A stretch of 64,000 bases of DNA, taken from assembly GCA_050031985.1 (NCBI GenBank), contig JBNAIG010000046.1, forward strand, positions 1 to 64,000. The letters run 5' to 3'. This DNA comes from SZUA-368 sp028533045 (GTDB lineage Bacteria > Spirochaetota > Spirochaetia > DSM-2461). The position numbers were made by a program, and so were the translations under genes. The notes below the pieces were generated by a model. The model was not told the origin of the DNA. It made no database searches and worked only from the letters and a program-made list of their open reading frames with translations. This document shows, one piece after another, positions 48,894 to 57,327 of this stretch. The stretch's first letter is position 1; each line of letters opens with the position of its first letter.

Positions 48894-51019
48894 TGAACCT
48901 GGCTCAACTGACGAAAACAATTGCCTTTAAACTGGTCATCTCAACAATGATAGTCCTTACCCTCCTCATGTCTTTCCTCACCTTTACCGAGTTGGGAATC
49001 ATCCGCCGGGGTGTGTCGGAAATTGAAAATACCAATATGGAGCGTATGGCCTCTTCCATAACGGAAACTCTGGAATTAAGCTTCGAATCAAAAAGAAAGC
49101 TCCTGGAGACCTTTTCCACCGGATCGGGAGTGGGATCAAAACTCTTTTTCTACCTCTACGGAAACCCTAGAAAAACACGTTCCGTGAGAGCCTCCCTCAT
49201 TCAGGATATGGAAATCCTCCATATGGCCGATAAGGACCTGGAAAATGTCTTTATTACAGATCGAAGCGGTTTAGTCGTTTCATCAAACGCTACAAACTCC
49301 CTTTTGAACAAACATCTCGACGGATATGATTTTTATAAGGTCGTTATTGAAAACAAGCAGAGTAGTTTTATCTCCCCTACCATAATCAAATCCCCCTCCT
49401 CGGGAAACGATGTACTTGTCATAGCCCAAGCGCTTTATTTCAACAACATCATGGTGGGACTCATGGGAGCTACACTAAACCTTGATAAACTAGCGGAAAA
49501 CTATATTCTCGACAAAAAGGTCGGCCATACGGGATACGCCTTTGTTTTTAACGGCTCGGGAAAGATACTGGTTCACCCGGACAAGGAACTCTTCATGGCC
49601 GATTGGAGTTCAACTGACTTTATCTCCCGTTCCATAGGGGGAGAAGAAAAAGTCAGCGACCAGTTCAAGTACAAAGGTGAGACGAAGCAGGTATCGGTCA
49701 ACCGCCTGAACAATCCCGATTGGTACATCGCCCTTTCCATGGATGAATCGGAGTTGCTTGAACTTTCCGATCGCCTTTCGCTCCTCCTTATTGGGTTCTA
49801 TGTATTTCTCATGCTCCTAATGACTCTTTTCCTAGTCCTTTTCTCCCACAGATTCATTGCGCGGCCCCTCCGCTCTGTCCTGGAAATCGTCCACGAAGCC
49901 TCTGAAGGAGATCTTTCATCGCGGGGAACCATTTCCGGCCAGGATGAACTGGGAGAAATGACCCACTCATTTAACCACATGCTCGAATCACTTAATAATT
50001 TCTTTCATCAACTGCAAAACCAGATGGGTGTCATGGAAGACGGCGGAATGGATCTTGTGGCGAACATGGAAGAAACCTCGGCCGCCGTACATCAGATCAA
50101 TGCCAACATTACCAGCAACAAACGCCATATCGAGATGCAGAAGAACAGCGTAGACGCCACCGTAGCCTCCGTTGAAGAGATTGCCCGAAACATAGAAAAC
50201 CAGGATAACCAGATTGGAAGACAGGGGACTCAGATCCTTAACTCCTCCAGCGCCGTAGAACAGATGGTGGCCCAAATGACCTCCCTCTCCGAATCTACCG
50301 ACAAGGCTTCCGATTATATGAAAGAGCTGAATCAGTCCTCCCAAACCGGAGAGACCAATATGAATGAAGTGGCCCAGATGCTCCGGGATATCGAAGGGAA
50401 ATCCCAGGAACTGGAAGCGGCCAATACGATGATTTCCAGTATTGCCGCCCAAACCAACCTCCTTGCCATGAACGCCGCTATTGAAGCGGCCCATGCGGGC
50501 GAAGCGGGCCGGGGATTCGCTGTAGTAGCCGACGAGATTCGAAAGCTCGCCGAGCAGTCCACAAGTCAGTCCAAACAGATCAACTCTTCCATCTCGGAAA
50601 TCAAGAACAATATCCATGATGTTGTTACCAGTTCGGAAACCACAACCCACTCCTTCCTTACCATCATGGAAAATGTACGCCTCGTTGACGATATCACCAA
50701 GGAAATAAAGATAGCCATGAACGAACAGGTGGAAGGCAGTTCCCAGGTACTGAGTTCGCTTAAGGAGATGAGGGGTATTTCCCTTGAGGTCGACCGGGGC
50801 TCCAAAGAGATGACCCAGGGCAACAAGTCCATCCTGAATTCGGTAACGGCCCTTCTGGATGTGACCCGCGTTGTCGGCGAAGCCATGGCTGAGATTGAGC
50901 AGGGAGTAAACGAAATCAGCAAATCGGTTCAGACCATATCCTCCCTCTCGGAACAGAACAAGGAAAGTATTTCCCTCGTCCGTAACGAAGCGGATAAGTA
51001 CAAGCTTCTGGAGGACTAA
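48893..51019 (+). CDS. Methyl-accepting chemotaxis protein with Cache sensor
   Basis: A 708-residue chemoreceptor. TM1 is at about 13-33 (KLVISTMIVLTLLMSFLTF), a dCache-like periplasmic sensor at about 40-280 (DRSGLVVSSNATNSLL, GHTGYAFVFNGSGKILVHP), TM2 at about 293-312, HAMP to about 367, and the signalling hairpin with the conserved tip LEAANTMISSIAAQTNLLAMNAAIEAAHAGEAGRGFAVVADEIR, of which only the ends are diagnostic. It signals through CheW/CheA to the flagellar motor. No NWETF-type C-terminal CheR tether is seen. It is coupled by TAATG to the binding protein, its likely co-receptor. Confidence 0.92.
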   Translation: MNLAQLTKTIAFKLVISTMIVLTLLMSFLTFTELGIIRRGVSEIENTNMERMASSITETLELSFESKRKLLETFSTGSGVGSKLFFYLYGNPRKTRSVRASLIQDMEILHMADKDLENVFITDRSGLVVSSNATNSLLNKHLDGYDFYKVVIENKQSSFISPTIIKSPSSGNDVLVIAQALYFNNIMVGLMGATLNLDKLAENYILDKKVGHTGYAFVFNGSGKILVHPDKELFMADWSSTDFISRSIGGEEKVSDQFKYKGETKQVSVNRLNNPDWYIALSMDESELLELSDRLSLLLIGFYVFLMLLMTLFLVLFSHRFIARPLRSVLEIVHEASEGDLSSRGTISGQDELGEMTHSFNHMLESLNNFFHQLQNQMGVMEDGGMDLVANMEETSAAVHQINANITSNKRHIEMQKNSVDATVASVEEIARNIENQDNQIGRQGTQILNSSSAVEQMVAQMTSLSESTDKASDYMKELNQSSQTGETNMNEVAQMLRDIEGKSQELEAANTMISSIAAQTNLLAMNAAIEAAHAGEAGRGFAVVADEIRKLAEQSTSQSKQINSSISEIKNNIHDVVTSSETTTHSFLTIMENVRLVDDITKEIKIAMNEQVEGSSQVLSSLKEMRGISLEVDRGSKEMTQGNKSILNSVTALLDVTRVVGEAMAEIEQGVNEISKSVQTISSLSEQNKESISLVRNEADKYKLLED

Positions 51020-51025
51020 TCGCCC

Positions 51026-51054
51026 TTGACCATCGGGGCCGATCCGGCTACTCT
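51026..51054 (+). promoter_or_regulatory. aroC promoter
   Basis: TTGACC (51026-51031), 17-nt spacer, TACTCT (51049-51054), starting 7 nt past the chemoreceptor stop. The leader is about 11 nt and holds AGGAGG, so aroC need not depend on the upstream operon. Confidence 0.5.
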
Positions 51055-51071
51055 GTGTCTCAGGAGGCCCC

Positions 51072-52127
51072 ATGGCAGGCAACAGTTTTGGACAGTTATT
51101 CAAGATCACCACTTTTGGCGAATCCCACGGAGGAGGAGTCGGAGTTATTGTGGACGGAGTCCCTCCCCTTCTGGAACTGAATGAAGCGGATATTCAGGTA
51201 GAATTGGACCGGCGTAAACCGGGCCAGTCCGCCGTAACCACCCCTCGAAAAGAGACCGATGAGGTTCATATCCTGAGCGGTGTGTTCGAGGGAAAAACCA
51301 CCGGAACGCCTCTCATGATGCTTCTCCATAACAAAGATCAACAGCCCTCAGCCTACAATGATATTGTAGATAAATTCCGCCCGGGCCATGCCGATTTCAC
51401 CTACCTTAACAAGTACGGAATTCGGGACCACCGCGGTTCGGGCCGGGCTTCCGGACGGGAAACGGCGGGGCGCGTAGCAGCCGGCGCTATTGCCCGAAAA
51501 CTGCTTAAACAGCGGGGCGTTACCATTACGGCCTACACCCTGCGGGCCGCCGGTTTCGGATGCGAAACCATAGACCTGGAACAGATTGAAAAAAATCCCA
51601 TGCGCTGCCCCGACCCTGCAGCGGCTGCTAAAATGTACGACCGCATTGTGGAACTGGCCGAACAGGGAAACAGCACCGGCGGGATGGTGGAATGCCGAAT
51701 CAGCGGATTGCCCGTTGGTTTGGGAGAACCTGTATTTGATAAACTGGAAGCGGACCTTGCCAAGGGAGTTCTCTCCCTGGGCGGTGTAAAGGGCTTTGAG
51801 TTCGGCTCAGGCTTCGGATGCGTGGATATGCTGGGTACCGACCACAACGACTGGATGGACAAAAAAGGTTTCCAAACCAACAACGCCGGTGGTACCTTAG
51901 GCGGAATCAGTACGGGAGAAGAAATAGTCTTCCGTATCGCCGTTAAACCGACCTCCTCCGTCGAAGCTCCCCAGAAAACCATCAACAAGGCCGGGGAAGA
52001 GTGTGACATCGTGACCAAAGGACGGCACGATCCCTGTCTCTGTCCCCGAATGGTCCCCGTTGTGGAAGCCATGGCCGCCCTTGTAGTGGAAGACCACTTT
52101 AAGCGGCAGGAAGCTTTAAAGGTTTAA
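51072..52127 (+). CDS. aroC: Chorismate synthase
   Basis: A 351-residue AroC that converts EPSP to chorismate with reduced FMN, supplying the substrate of TrpE. It begins NSFGQLFKITTFGESHGGGVG, the first family signature, with RPGHADFTYLNKYGIRDHRGSGRASGRETA (second signature; only its position, about residues 98-127, is relied on) and RHDPCLCPRMVPVVEAM near the end. Length is normal. AGGAGG is 5 nt before the ATG. It is a separate unit following the MCP gene and ends overlapping the stop of a convergent gene by 4 nt. The trp operon is 42 kb away. Confidence 0.97.
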   Translation: MAGNSFGQLFKITTFGESHGGGVGVIVDGVPPLLELNEADIQVELDRRKPGQSAVTTPRKETDEVHILSGVFEGKTTGTPLMMLLHNKDQQPSAYNDIVDKFRPGHADFTYLNKYGIRDHRGSGRASGRETAGRVAAGAIARKLLKQRGVTITAYTLRAAGFGCETIDLEQIEKNPMRCPDPAAAAKMYDRIVELAEQGNSTGGMVECRISGLPVGLGEPVFDKLEADLAKGVLSLGGVKGFEFGSGFGCVDMLGTDHNDWMDKKGFQTNNAGGTLGGISTGEEIVFRIAVKPTSSVEAPQKTINKAGEECDIVTKGRHDPCLCPRMVPVVEAMAALVVEDHFKRQEALKV

Positions 52128-52432
52128 CTAAAAACAAGCTCCATCTCTTCCGTCTCTTCCTTGGGTGTCAAAGTGAACTTCCCGGGGAAGGAGAGGGAAA
52201 AACCGATGGAACCTGCCATCACGTTGGTTAGTTCTTCGGTCAAACTCTTCACTTCATCCTCGGGACATTCTGTGTTAAAAAAGATATTCAGTTCATAGTT
52301 CTCTTTCCCAAACTGGATTATATAAGCCGTATGCTCGGGAAAGACCAAATCGTCATAGGTATAGGATACTTCCTGTCCCAATTCGGCCAGGCCCTGTTTA
52401 ACGTATCCCAATGGTCTTGGATTAAATTGCAT
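52124..52432 (-). CDS. Small protein of unknown function under a palindromic operator
   Basis: A 102-residue soluble protein (MQFNPRPLGYVKQGLAEL...). It has an alpha-beta pattern with an acidic end (PKEETEEMELVFS) and one conserved-looking aromatic strand, AYIIQFGKENYELNIFF. I do not recognise a family. The ATG at 52432 follows AAGGAGA; an in-frame ATG at 52507 lies upstream of the promoter. A strong palindrome over the promoter suggests tight regulation, but the protein itself has no evident helix-turn-helix. It is convergent with aroC. Confidence 0.6.
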   Translation of the reverse strand: MQFNPRPLGYVKQGLAELGQEVSYTYDDLVFPEHTAYIIQFGKENYELNIFFNTECPEDEVKSLTEELTNVMAGSIGFSLSFPGKFTLTPKEETEEMELVFS

Positions 52433-52440
52433 AATAGTTC

Positions 52441-52482
52441 TCCTTGCTAATGCTATGTAAGAATTAGCAAGGAGTCTGCCAA
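52441..52482 (-). promoter_or_regulatory. Promoter with an 11-bp perfect inverted repeat
   Basis: TTGGCA (52477-52482), 17 nt, TACATA (52454-52459). TCCTTGCTAAT and ATTAGCAAGGA, 11 nt apart (52441-52473), are exact complements covering the spacer, -10 box and start region, and include the AAGGA of the ribosome site. It is a likely operator; were transcription to start further upstream, the RNA hairpin would hide the ribosome site. Confidence 0.7.
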
Positions 52483-52558
52483 GCCCCGAATATAGGGATT
52501 TTAGCATAAAAATAGCTTTTCGACTTACAGGATGGTAGGATTTCCCCTCCTTTTACCT

Positions 52559-53614
52559 CTATGTAAGAGCTACAAGGCAGGTGGGACTTCCCGTTACAAA
52601 GGCTTTCCCCCAGTCTCCCGTGGGTTGGCCCGTTTTCCCATCAAAGGCGCAAAGCTGAATATCACAGGACTCCTGATGGGCAAGAAGAAGCCACTTTCCA
52701 CTAAAAGAGAACTCCAAATCCCGGCAATGAACACCCCGCCCGGGAAAGGTATTTCTCTTTTCCGCCAGACCGGTCTCTTCGTTAATATCAAAAACACTAA
52801 TCGTATCGGTAAAGCGGTTGGCCAGGGCTATAGTTTTACCGGAGGGGTGGATTTTTATTCCCGAAGGCTGGGCGGTGGGAATATCTTGTTCATCAGCCGT
52901 ACGTACTTCCTGCAGAAGAGTCAGGTTTCCGTCGACCTCATTCCAGTCAAAGACCAACAGGGTAGCAATCAGCTCACATACCACGTAGAGTCGGCCGCTC
53001 ACGGGATGAAAGACCATATGCCGCGGGCCTAGTCCGGAAGAGGTTTTTACAGGACGGGGGGGCCCGGTCAAAGCATCCAGATCATGAATCCACAGAGTAT
53101 CGCTGCCCAGATCGGCCACATAGAGATAACGGCCATTAGGGGAAATCACAGCCTGATGGGCATGGGGCTGCTCCTGCCGGGCTTCGTTAGGTCCTTTACC
53201 CTCGTAAAAGTGGTAAAGGATATTTTCCACAACTTCTGCCCCATCCATGGAGTAAACCTTCAAGGAGCCCCCTTTATAAGAAGTGGCAAAAGCCAGATCC
53301 CGGGAAGGATCTCTGTTTACATGACAGTTGGACGGCCCCGGACCTTCTATAGAAGAGATCGGTCTAAAGCTGTTATCTTCCTTAATTCGGAATGTGGAGA
53401 GTGTTCCTTCTTTACCGGCGTTTTCCGTTCCGGCCAGAAGGATCCCCGACGCCCTGTCATAGTTAAGATAGGAGGGATTGAGAACCTTATCTTCGCAGGA
53501 AAGCTCAGTCACCATCCCCCTGTCCTCATCAAGAGAAAGAAGAGAGATGCCTTTCCCGGGATGTTTGAGACCGGGACGGTCCGTGTAACTTCCCAGTAAA
53601 AATTGCGAGTCCAT
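52559..53614 (-). CDS. Lactonase-family beta-propeller protein (6-phosphogluconolactonase, YbhE type)
   Basis: A 351-residue seven-bladed propeller of the Pgl/YbhE lactonase family. Diagnostic segments are FLLGSYTDR at the start, PSYLNYDRASGILLAGTEN, HAHQAVISPNGRYLYVADLGSD (metal-site His and Asp), GPRHMVFHPVSGRLYVVCEL and QPSGIKIHPSGKTIALANR. It would hydrolyse 6-phosphogluconolactone in the oxidative pentose-phosphate pathway, although members acting on other lactones are known. The ATG at 53614 has GAGGAAAA; a longer in-frame start at 53722 overlaps the upstream gene. The upstream jelly-roll gene ends 17 nt before it. Confidence 0.85.
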   Translation of the reverse strand: MDSQFLLGSYTDRPGLKHPGKGISLLSLDEDRGMVTELSCEDKVLNPSYLNYDRASGILLAGTENAGKEGTLSTFRIKEDNSFRPISSIEGPGPSNCHVNRDPSRDLAFATSYKGGSLKVYSMDGAEVVENILYHFYEGKGPNEARQEQPHAHQAVISPNGRYLYVADLGSDTLWIHDLDALTGPPRPVKTSSGLGPRHMVFHPVSGRLYVVCELIATLLVFDWNEVDGNLTLLQEVRTADEQDIPTAQPSGIKIHPSGKTIALANRFTDTISVFDINEETGLAEKRNTFPGRGVHCRDLEFSFSGKWLLLAHQESCDIQLCAFDGKTGQPTGDWGKAFVTGSPTCLVALT

Positions 53615-53630
53615 GGCTTTTCCTCTTTGC

Positions 53631-54266
53631 CTATCTGGTAAGGCTGATGTCATCCAGATAAATAGCCTGACCGGTTTTTGAATTGGAACCGGTCTTGAAA
53701 AACAGGTAGCTGGGATAGGCATTCTGAATCAATCCCTGCTGTACGACTTTTTCTCCGTCCACCATCATAATAAACTGATTGGCAGAAGTATTCCATTTGA
53801 TCTCAACTGTATGCCAGGCATCAAGAGAAATTTTGGTAACCGTTTCGAGCCCGCGATCGGGACGGCGGTACTTGATATTACCGGCGGAAGTAATACTAAC
53901 ATCAATAAGATAACCGGAAGAACTGGTGGAAGTTCCCAGTGTACAGTAGTTGGTACCCGGTTCGTTGCTGGGAATATAAATGGCATATTTTACAGTACCG
54001 GAAGCCAATTCATCCAGGATTTTATACTGAATTTCCGCCGAATCAGCCGTACTATAGTCGCTCATATAGAGGCTGTTACCGCCGGAATAGGCCAAGCTAT
54101 TGGAAACCTTGGAAGTAGACGTCTCATCCCCCCGTACTCTGGCTTCGCTTATCTCATCTCCCGGGGCAAGACTGTCAAAGTTCTCGCTGTAGGGGACGTT
54201 TATCTCGGCACTTAAATAGGGTACGAGCACCATGAATAGTACTAATAGGGCTAGGTGTTTTTTCAT
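53631..54266 (-). CDS. Exported jelly-roll (LamG-like) protein, copy 1
   Basis: A 211-residue exported protein: signal peptide KKHLALLVLFMVLVPYLSA, then a concanavalin/LamG-like beta sandwich. SYSxNFDSLAPGDEI, SGGNSLYMSDYSTADSAEI, GTSTSSSGYLIDVSIT, LDAWHTVEIKWN and the final AIYLDDISL are the landmarks; this YLDDISL ending is common in carbohydrate-binding jelly rolls. No catalytic residues are evident, so it is likely a secreted lectin-like or surface protein. It is the second of a tandem pair, and each gene has the same 13-bp element 40 nt upstream. The ATG at 54266 follows AAGGAGA. Confidence 0.7.
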   Translation of the reverse strand: MKKHLALLVLFMVLVPYLSAEINVPYSENFDSLAPGDEISEARVRGDETSTSKVSNSLAYSGGNSLYMSDYSTADSAEIQYKILDELASGTVKYAIYIPSNEPGTNYCTLGTSTSSSGYLIDVSITSAGNIKYRRPDRGLETVTKISLDAWHTVEIKWNTSANQFIMMVDGEKVVQQGLIQNAYPSYLFFKTGSNSKTGQAIYLDDISLTR

Positions 54267-54306
54267 AGATATTTCTCCTTGTATCTTCAAATCATACTAT
54301 TCATTA

Positions 54307-54319
54307 AATGTAATACATG
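54307..54319 (-). promoter_or_regulatory. Conserved upstream element of the jelly-roll pair (copy 1)
   Basis: CATGTATTACATT on the minus strand, 40 nt before the ATG at 54266. Its twin at 55006-55018 differs by one base and is also 40 nt from its gene. Confidence 0.5.
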
Positions 54320-54320
54320 A

Positions 54321-54965
54321 TTACTCAATTCTCAAGCTAATATCATCCAAATAGGCGGTATGGGCCGATTTAGCATCGGAGCCGACCTTAAAAATCAGAT
54401 GAGTGGGAGCTTCATTGCTAATAAGCACTTTTTGAGCAATACTTACTCCGTTCACATATAGAAGATACTGGTTTGTAGAAATATCCCAGGAGATTTCCAC
54501 CGTATGCCATGTATCATAGCTGATCCCCTCAGATACGGTTTCAAGGCTCTGGTCCTCCGGTTTACGGCAGCGTATATTTCCTTTAGAGGTAATTTGAACA
54601 TCTACAACACGTCCCGAAGAATTGGTGGAAGTACCAAGAGTGCAATAGATAAGCCCCGGATCAATAGCGGGGAGATAAAAGGCATATTTCACAGTCCCCC
54701 TAGGCATTCCCTCCGGCAGAGTAAATATGAGCTCAGAGGAATCGGTGGTACTGTAGTCAGCCATAAAAAGACTATTTGTACCGGAATGCGATATTATGGT
54801 AACAATCTTGGGGATAGAATCGGCATCACCCCGTATTCTCCCGCCGGGTATATTGTCACCCCGGGAAAGACTGTCAAAGTCCATACTAAAGGGTAGGGTT
54901 ATTTCGGCACTCAGCAACGATGCCACCGCAACAAGCAGAAACAAAAATAAGACTCTTCTTTTCAT
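54321..54965 (-). CDS. Exported jelly-roll (LamG-like) protein, copy 2
   Basis: A 214-residue paralogue of the preceding protein with a signal peptide (RRVLFLFLLVAVASLLSA). It keeps FSMDFDSLSRGDNIPGG, GTNSLFMADYSTTDSSEL, GTSTNSSGRVVDVQIT, YDTWHTVEISWDISTN and TAYLDDISL. Divergence is clear (roughly half the residues differ) but the length and order of strands are unchanged, so the duplication is old and both copies have been kept. Same inferred role as copy 1: lectin-like secreted or periplasmic protein. AAGGAG precedes the ATG. Confidence 0.7.
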   Translation of the reverse strand: MKRRVLFLFLLVAVASLLSAEITLPFSMDFDSLSRGDNIPGGRIRGDADSIPKIVTIISHSGTNSLFMADYSTTDSSELIFTLPEGMPRGTVKYAFYLPAIDPGLIYCTLGTSTNSSGRVVDVQITSKGNIRCRKPEDQSLETVSEGISYDTWHTVEISWDISTNQYLLYVNGVSIAQKVLISNEAPTHLIFKVGSDAKSAHTAYLDDISLRIE

Positions 54966-55005
54966 AATAATTTTAACTCCTTAACATCTCCCAATATACA
55001 TTTGT

Positions 55006-55018
55006 AATGTAATATATG
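55006..55018 (-). promoter_or_regulatory. Conserved upstream element of the jelly-roll pair (copy 2)
   Basis: CATATATTACATT on the minus strand, 40 nt before the ATG at 54965, matching 12 of 13 bases of the copy at 54307-54319. Confidence 0.5.
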
Positions 55019-55063
55019 AAAGATAATTAAACAAGATAAACCGGATATTCCCAAGAAAACACC

Positions 55064-55117
55064 TTGACGAGAAACACTACATGGGTTACTTTAATTCGTA
55101 TGCGAAACATTCGCATA
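55064..55117 (+). promoter_or_regulatory. MarR/ABC-exporter operon promoter with operator
   Basis: TTGACG (55064-55069), 17 nt, TACTTT (55087-55092). TATGCGAA-ACA-TTCGCATA (55099-55117) is a perfect 8-bp inverted repeat beginning at the predicted +1 (55099), as expected for MarR autorepression. Confidence 0.75.
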
Positions 55118-55144
55118 GCAACTATTCTTCAAAAAGGAGATTCC

Positions 55145-55591
55145 ATGAAACTTTTAGGCGCCCTTTTTACAGAAACCTCCCGGATGCACCGGCGGTTTCA
55201 TCAGTCTATCTTTGAATCGGTAGGAATTTACCGGGGACAACCGGAGCTCTTCTTTACACTCAGCAAGGAAAAAGCCCCCATCAACCAGAGCAGTCTGGCC
55301 AAAAAACTCAAAATGGCCCCTTCCACTTTGACCAGAATGGCCCAGTCTCTGGAGAAAAAAGGCTATGTATCACGCCATTCCGACGAAAAAGACCAGAGAC
55401 AGACACTCATTTCTCTAACAGAGGAAGGCCGGAAGATCCAGAAAGCCATACAAAGCCAGTTTGCCGAGATGGATGAAGGGATTTTCAAGGATTTCAACGA
55501 TGAAGAGAAACAACAGCTGCGGGGTTATCTGCTTCGCATACAGGAAAGTATAACAAGAGAACAGGAAAAGAAAGGAGAGATAAAGGAATGA
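55145..55591 (+). CDS. MarR-family transcriptional regulator
   Basis: A 148-residue winged-helix repressor. The recognition region is INQSSLAKKLKMAPSTLTRMAQSLEKKGYV (about residues 45-75) and the wing is SRHSDEKDQRQTLISLTEEG. Members dimerise through the terminal helices, bind palindromes of about 16-20 bp and are released by small ligands. A perfect palindrome lies over its own promoter, and the two exporter genes follow with ATGA overlaps, so it most likely controls the exporter. The start at 55145 has AAAGGAG; the in-frame ATG at 55064 overlaps the -35 box. Confidence 0.9.
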   Translation: MKLLGALFTETSRMHRRFHQSIFESVGIYRGQPELFFTLSKEKAPINQSSLAKKLKMAPSTLTRMAQSLEKKGYVSRHSDEKDQRQTLISLTEEGRKIQKAIQSQFAEMDEGIFKDFNDEEKQQLRGYLLRIQESITREQEKKGEIKE

Positions 55592-57327
55592 AAACCATAT
55601 TTCAATATTTAAAACCCTACTGGTTTTTCGCCATTACCGCACCACTCATGATGCTTCTGGAAGTATTCATGGACCTGATGCTCCCGGCCACCATGGCAAA
55701 AATCGTGGATGAGGGTATCGCCTCGGGGAACCTGAATCTGGTTCTGAACCTGGGGGTTCGCATGATCATCTTTACCCTAATAGCCTTTGTGGGCGGTTCG
55801 GGATGTTCCATTCTCTCCAGCCGGGCCTCTTCCGGCTTGGGAGCGGACCTGCGCCGGGACCTCTTTGGCCGGGTCCTCTCCCTTTCCCACAGGAACCTGG
55901 ACGAACTGGAGACGGGAAACCTTATTACCCGGCTTACCAACGATGTTGCCCAACTGGAGGAAGTCTCCCTTCTGATGCTCCGAATTATGGTAAGAGCCCC
56001 CCTGCAGATTGTAGGCAGCCTGGTCATGGCGATAATTATCAGTCTTAAGCTCTCCTCCCTGTTTATCTTTTTCGTACCCGCCCTTCTTGTGGTCATGGCA
56101 ATACTTCTCAAAGTGGCCTACCCCCTCTTTTTTAAGGTTCAGGAGAAGCTGGACCGGGTGAATATACGGCTCCAGGAGAATCTGGCGGGGAAGCGGCTGG
56201 TAAAGGCCTTTGTACGGGAAGACTACGAAACGGAGAAGTTCGCTGCGGCCAACGATGAACTGTCCCGTACCACCACCCGGGCGAACCGCACGGCCATGTC
56301 GGCCAACCCGATTATGCAGGTGATTCTAAACGGGGGCATTATCGCCGCTCTCTGGTTTGGAGCGGAGCTGATTGACCTGGGGGCCCTGAAGATAGGGGCG
56401 CTTATCGCCTTCATCAACTATCTGCGGCAGCTGCTCTTTTCGCTCATGATGTTTAGCCAGCTGATTATGCGCGTGTCCCGGGCCCAGGCTTCGTCGGTGC
56501 GGATTCAGGAAGTACTCAAGAGCAAACCCTATCTTGATGATTCGGGTAAAGAGAAAGGGGCGGATGAGAGCAAGGGAGCCCTGGAGTTTCGCAATGTCTC
56601 CTTTTCCTACCGTAAAAAAGGCGACCCGGTTCTAAAGAATCTCTCCTTCACGGTAAATCCCGGGGAGACTCTGGCGGTGATTGGGGCGACCGGTTCGGGA
56701 AAATCGAGCCTGGTAAATCTGATTCCCCGCTTCTATGACCTTGATGAGGGGGAGATTCTCCTGGACGGGAAGAATATTGCCGATTTTCCCCTGGGCGATT
56801 TGCGGCACCAGGTAGCTGTTGTGCCCCAGAAAACCCTCCTTTTTTCCGGGACGGTGAGGGAGAATATTCTCTTCCACTACCCTAAGGCGGAACAGGGGGA
56901 CCGGGAGTCGCTTATGAAAAAGACGGCGGCCGAAGCGGATATTGCCCAGTTTGTGGAAGGGCTCCCCGAGGGCTACGATACGGATATTAACCAGCGCGGG
57001 GTGAATCTCTCGGGGGGGCAGAAGCAGCGGATTGCCATAGCCCGGGCCCTGGCGAAGGAAGCGCCGGTTGTGGTGTTAGATGACGCGACCAGCGCGGTGG
57101 ATACGGCCACGGAGCGGCAGATTCGCCGGGCACTTAAGTCGGGACAGGCAGACCGCACTTTGATTATTGTGGCCCAGAGGATTTCCGGCGTGATGGATGC
57201 GGACCGGATTCTGGTACTGGAGGACGGTCAGATTTCCGCCTCCGGCACCCACGAGGAACTTTTAGAGACAAGTCCTCTCTATAATGAAATATACCATACA
57301 CAGATTGATGAGGAGGCGCTGGCATGA
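55588..57327 (+). CDS. Heterodimeric ABC exporter, degenerate-site subunit
   Basis: A 579-residue half-transporter: six transmembrane helices (about 10-310) then a nucleotide-binding domain with Walker A GATGSGKS and signature LSGGQKQR. The Walker B end is VVLDDATSAVD, with Asp in place of the catalytic Glu, and the H-loop His is replaced by Gln in IIVAQRIS. The partner has normal residues, so the pair forms one active and one inactive ATP site, as in BmrC/BmrD and TM287/288. It exports hydrophobic drugs or lipids; substrate unknown. Overlaps of 4 nt (ATGA) couple it to marR and to its partner. Confidence 0.93.
   Translation: MKTIFQYLKPYWFFAITAPLMMLLEVFMDLMLPATMAKIVDEGIASGNLNLVLNLGVRMIIFTLIAFVGGSGCSILSSRASSGLGADLRRDLFGRVLSLSHRNLDELETGNLITRLTNDVAQLEEVSLLMLRIMVRAPLQIVGSLVMAIIISLKLSSLFIFFVPALLVVMAILLKVAYPLFFKVQEKLDRVNIRLQENLAGKRLVKAFVREDYETEKFAAANDELSRTTTRANRTAMSANPIMQVILNGGIIAALWFGAELIDLGALKIGALIAFINYLRQLLFSLMMFSQLIMRVSRAQASSVRIQEVLKSKPYLDDSGKEKGADESKGALEFRNVSFSYRKKGDPVLKNLSFTVNPGETLAVIGATGSGKSSLVNLIPRFYDLDEGEILLDGKNIADFPLGDLRHQVAVVPQKTLLFSGTVRENILFHYPKAEQGDRESLMKKTAAEADIAQFVEGLPEGYDTDINQRGVNLSGGQKQRIAIARALAKEAPVVVLDDATSAVDTATERQIRRALKSGQADRTLIIVAQRISGVMDADRILVLEDGQISASGTHEELLETSPLYNEIYHTQIDEEALA

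Noticed and set aside
55064..55144. Extended N-terminus of the MarR protein from ATG 55064
   Set aside because: It overlaps the -35 box and operator, and AAAGGAG precedes only the ATG at 55145.
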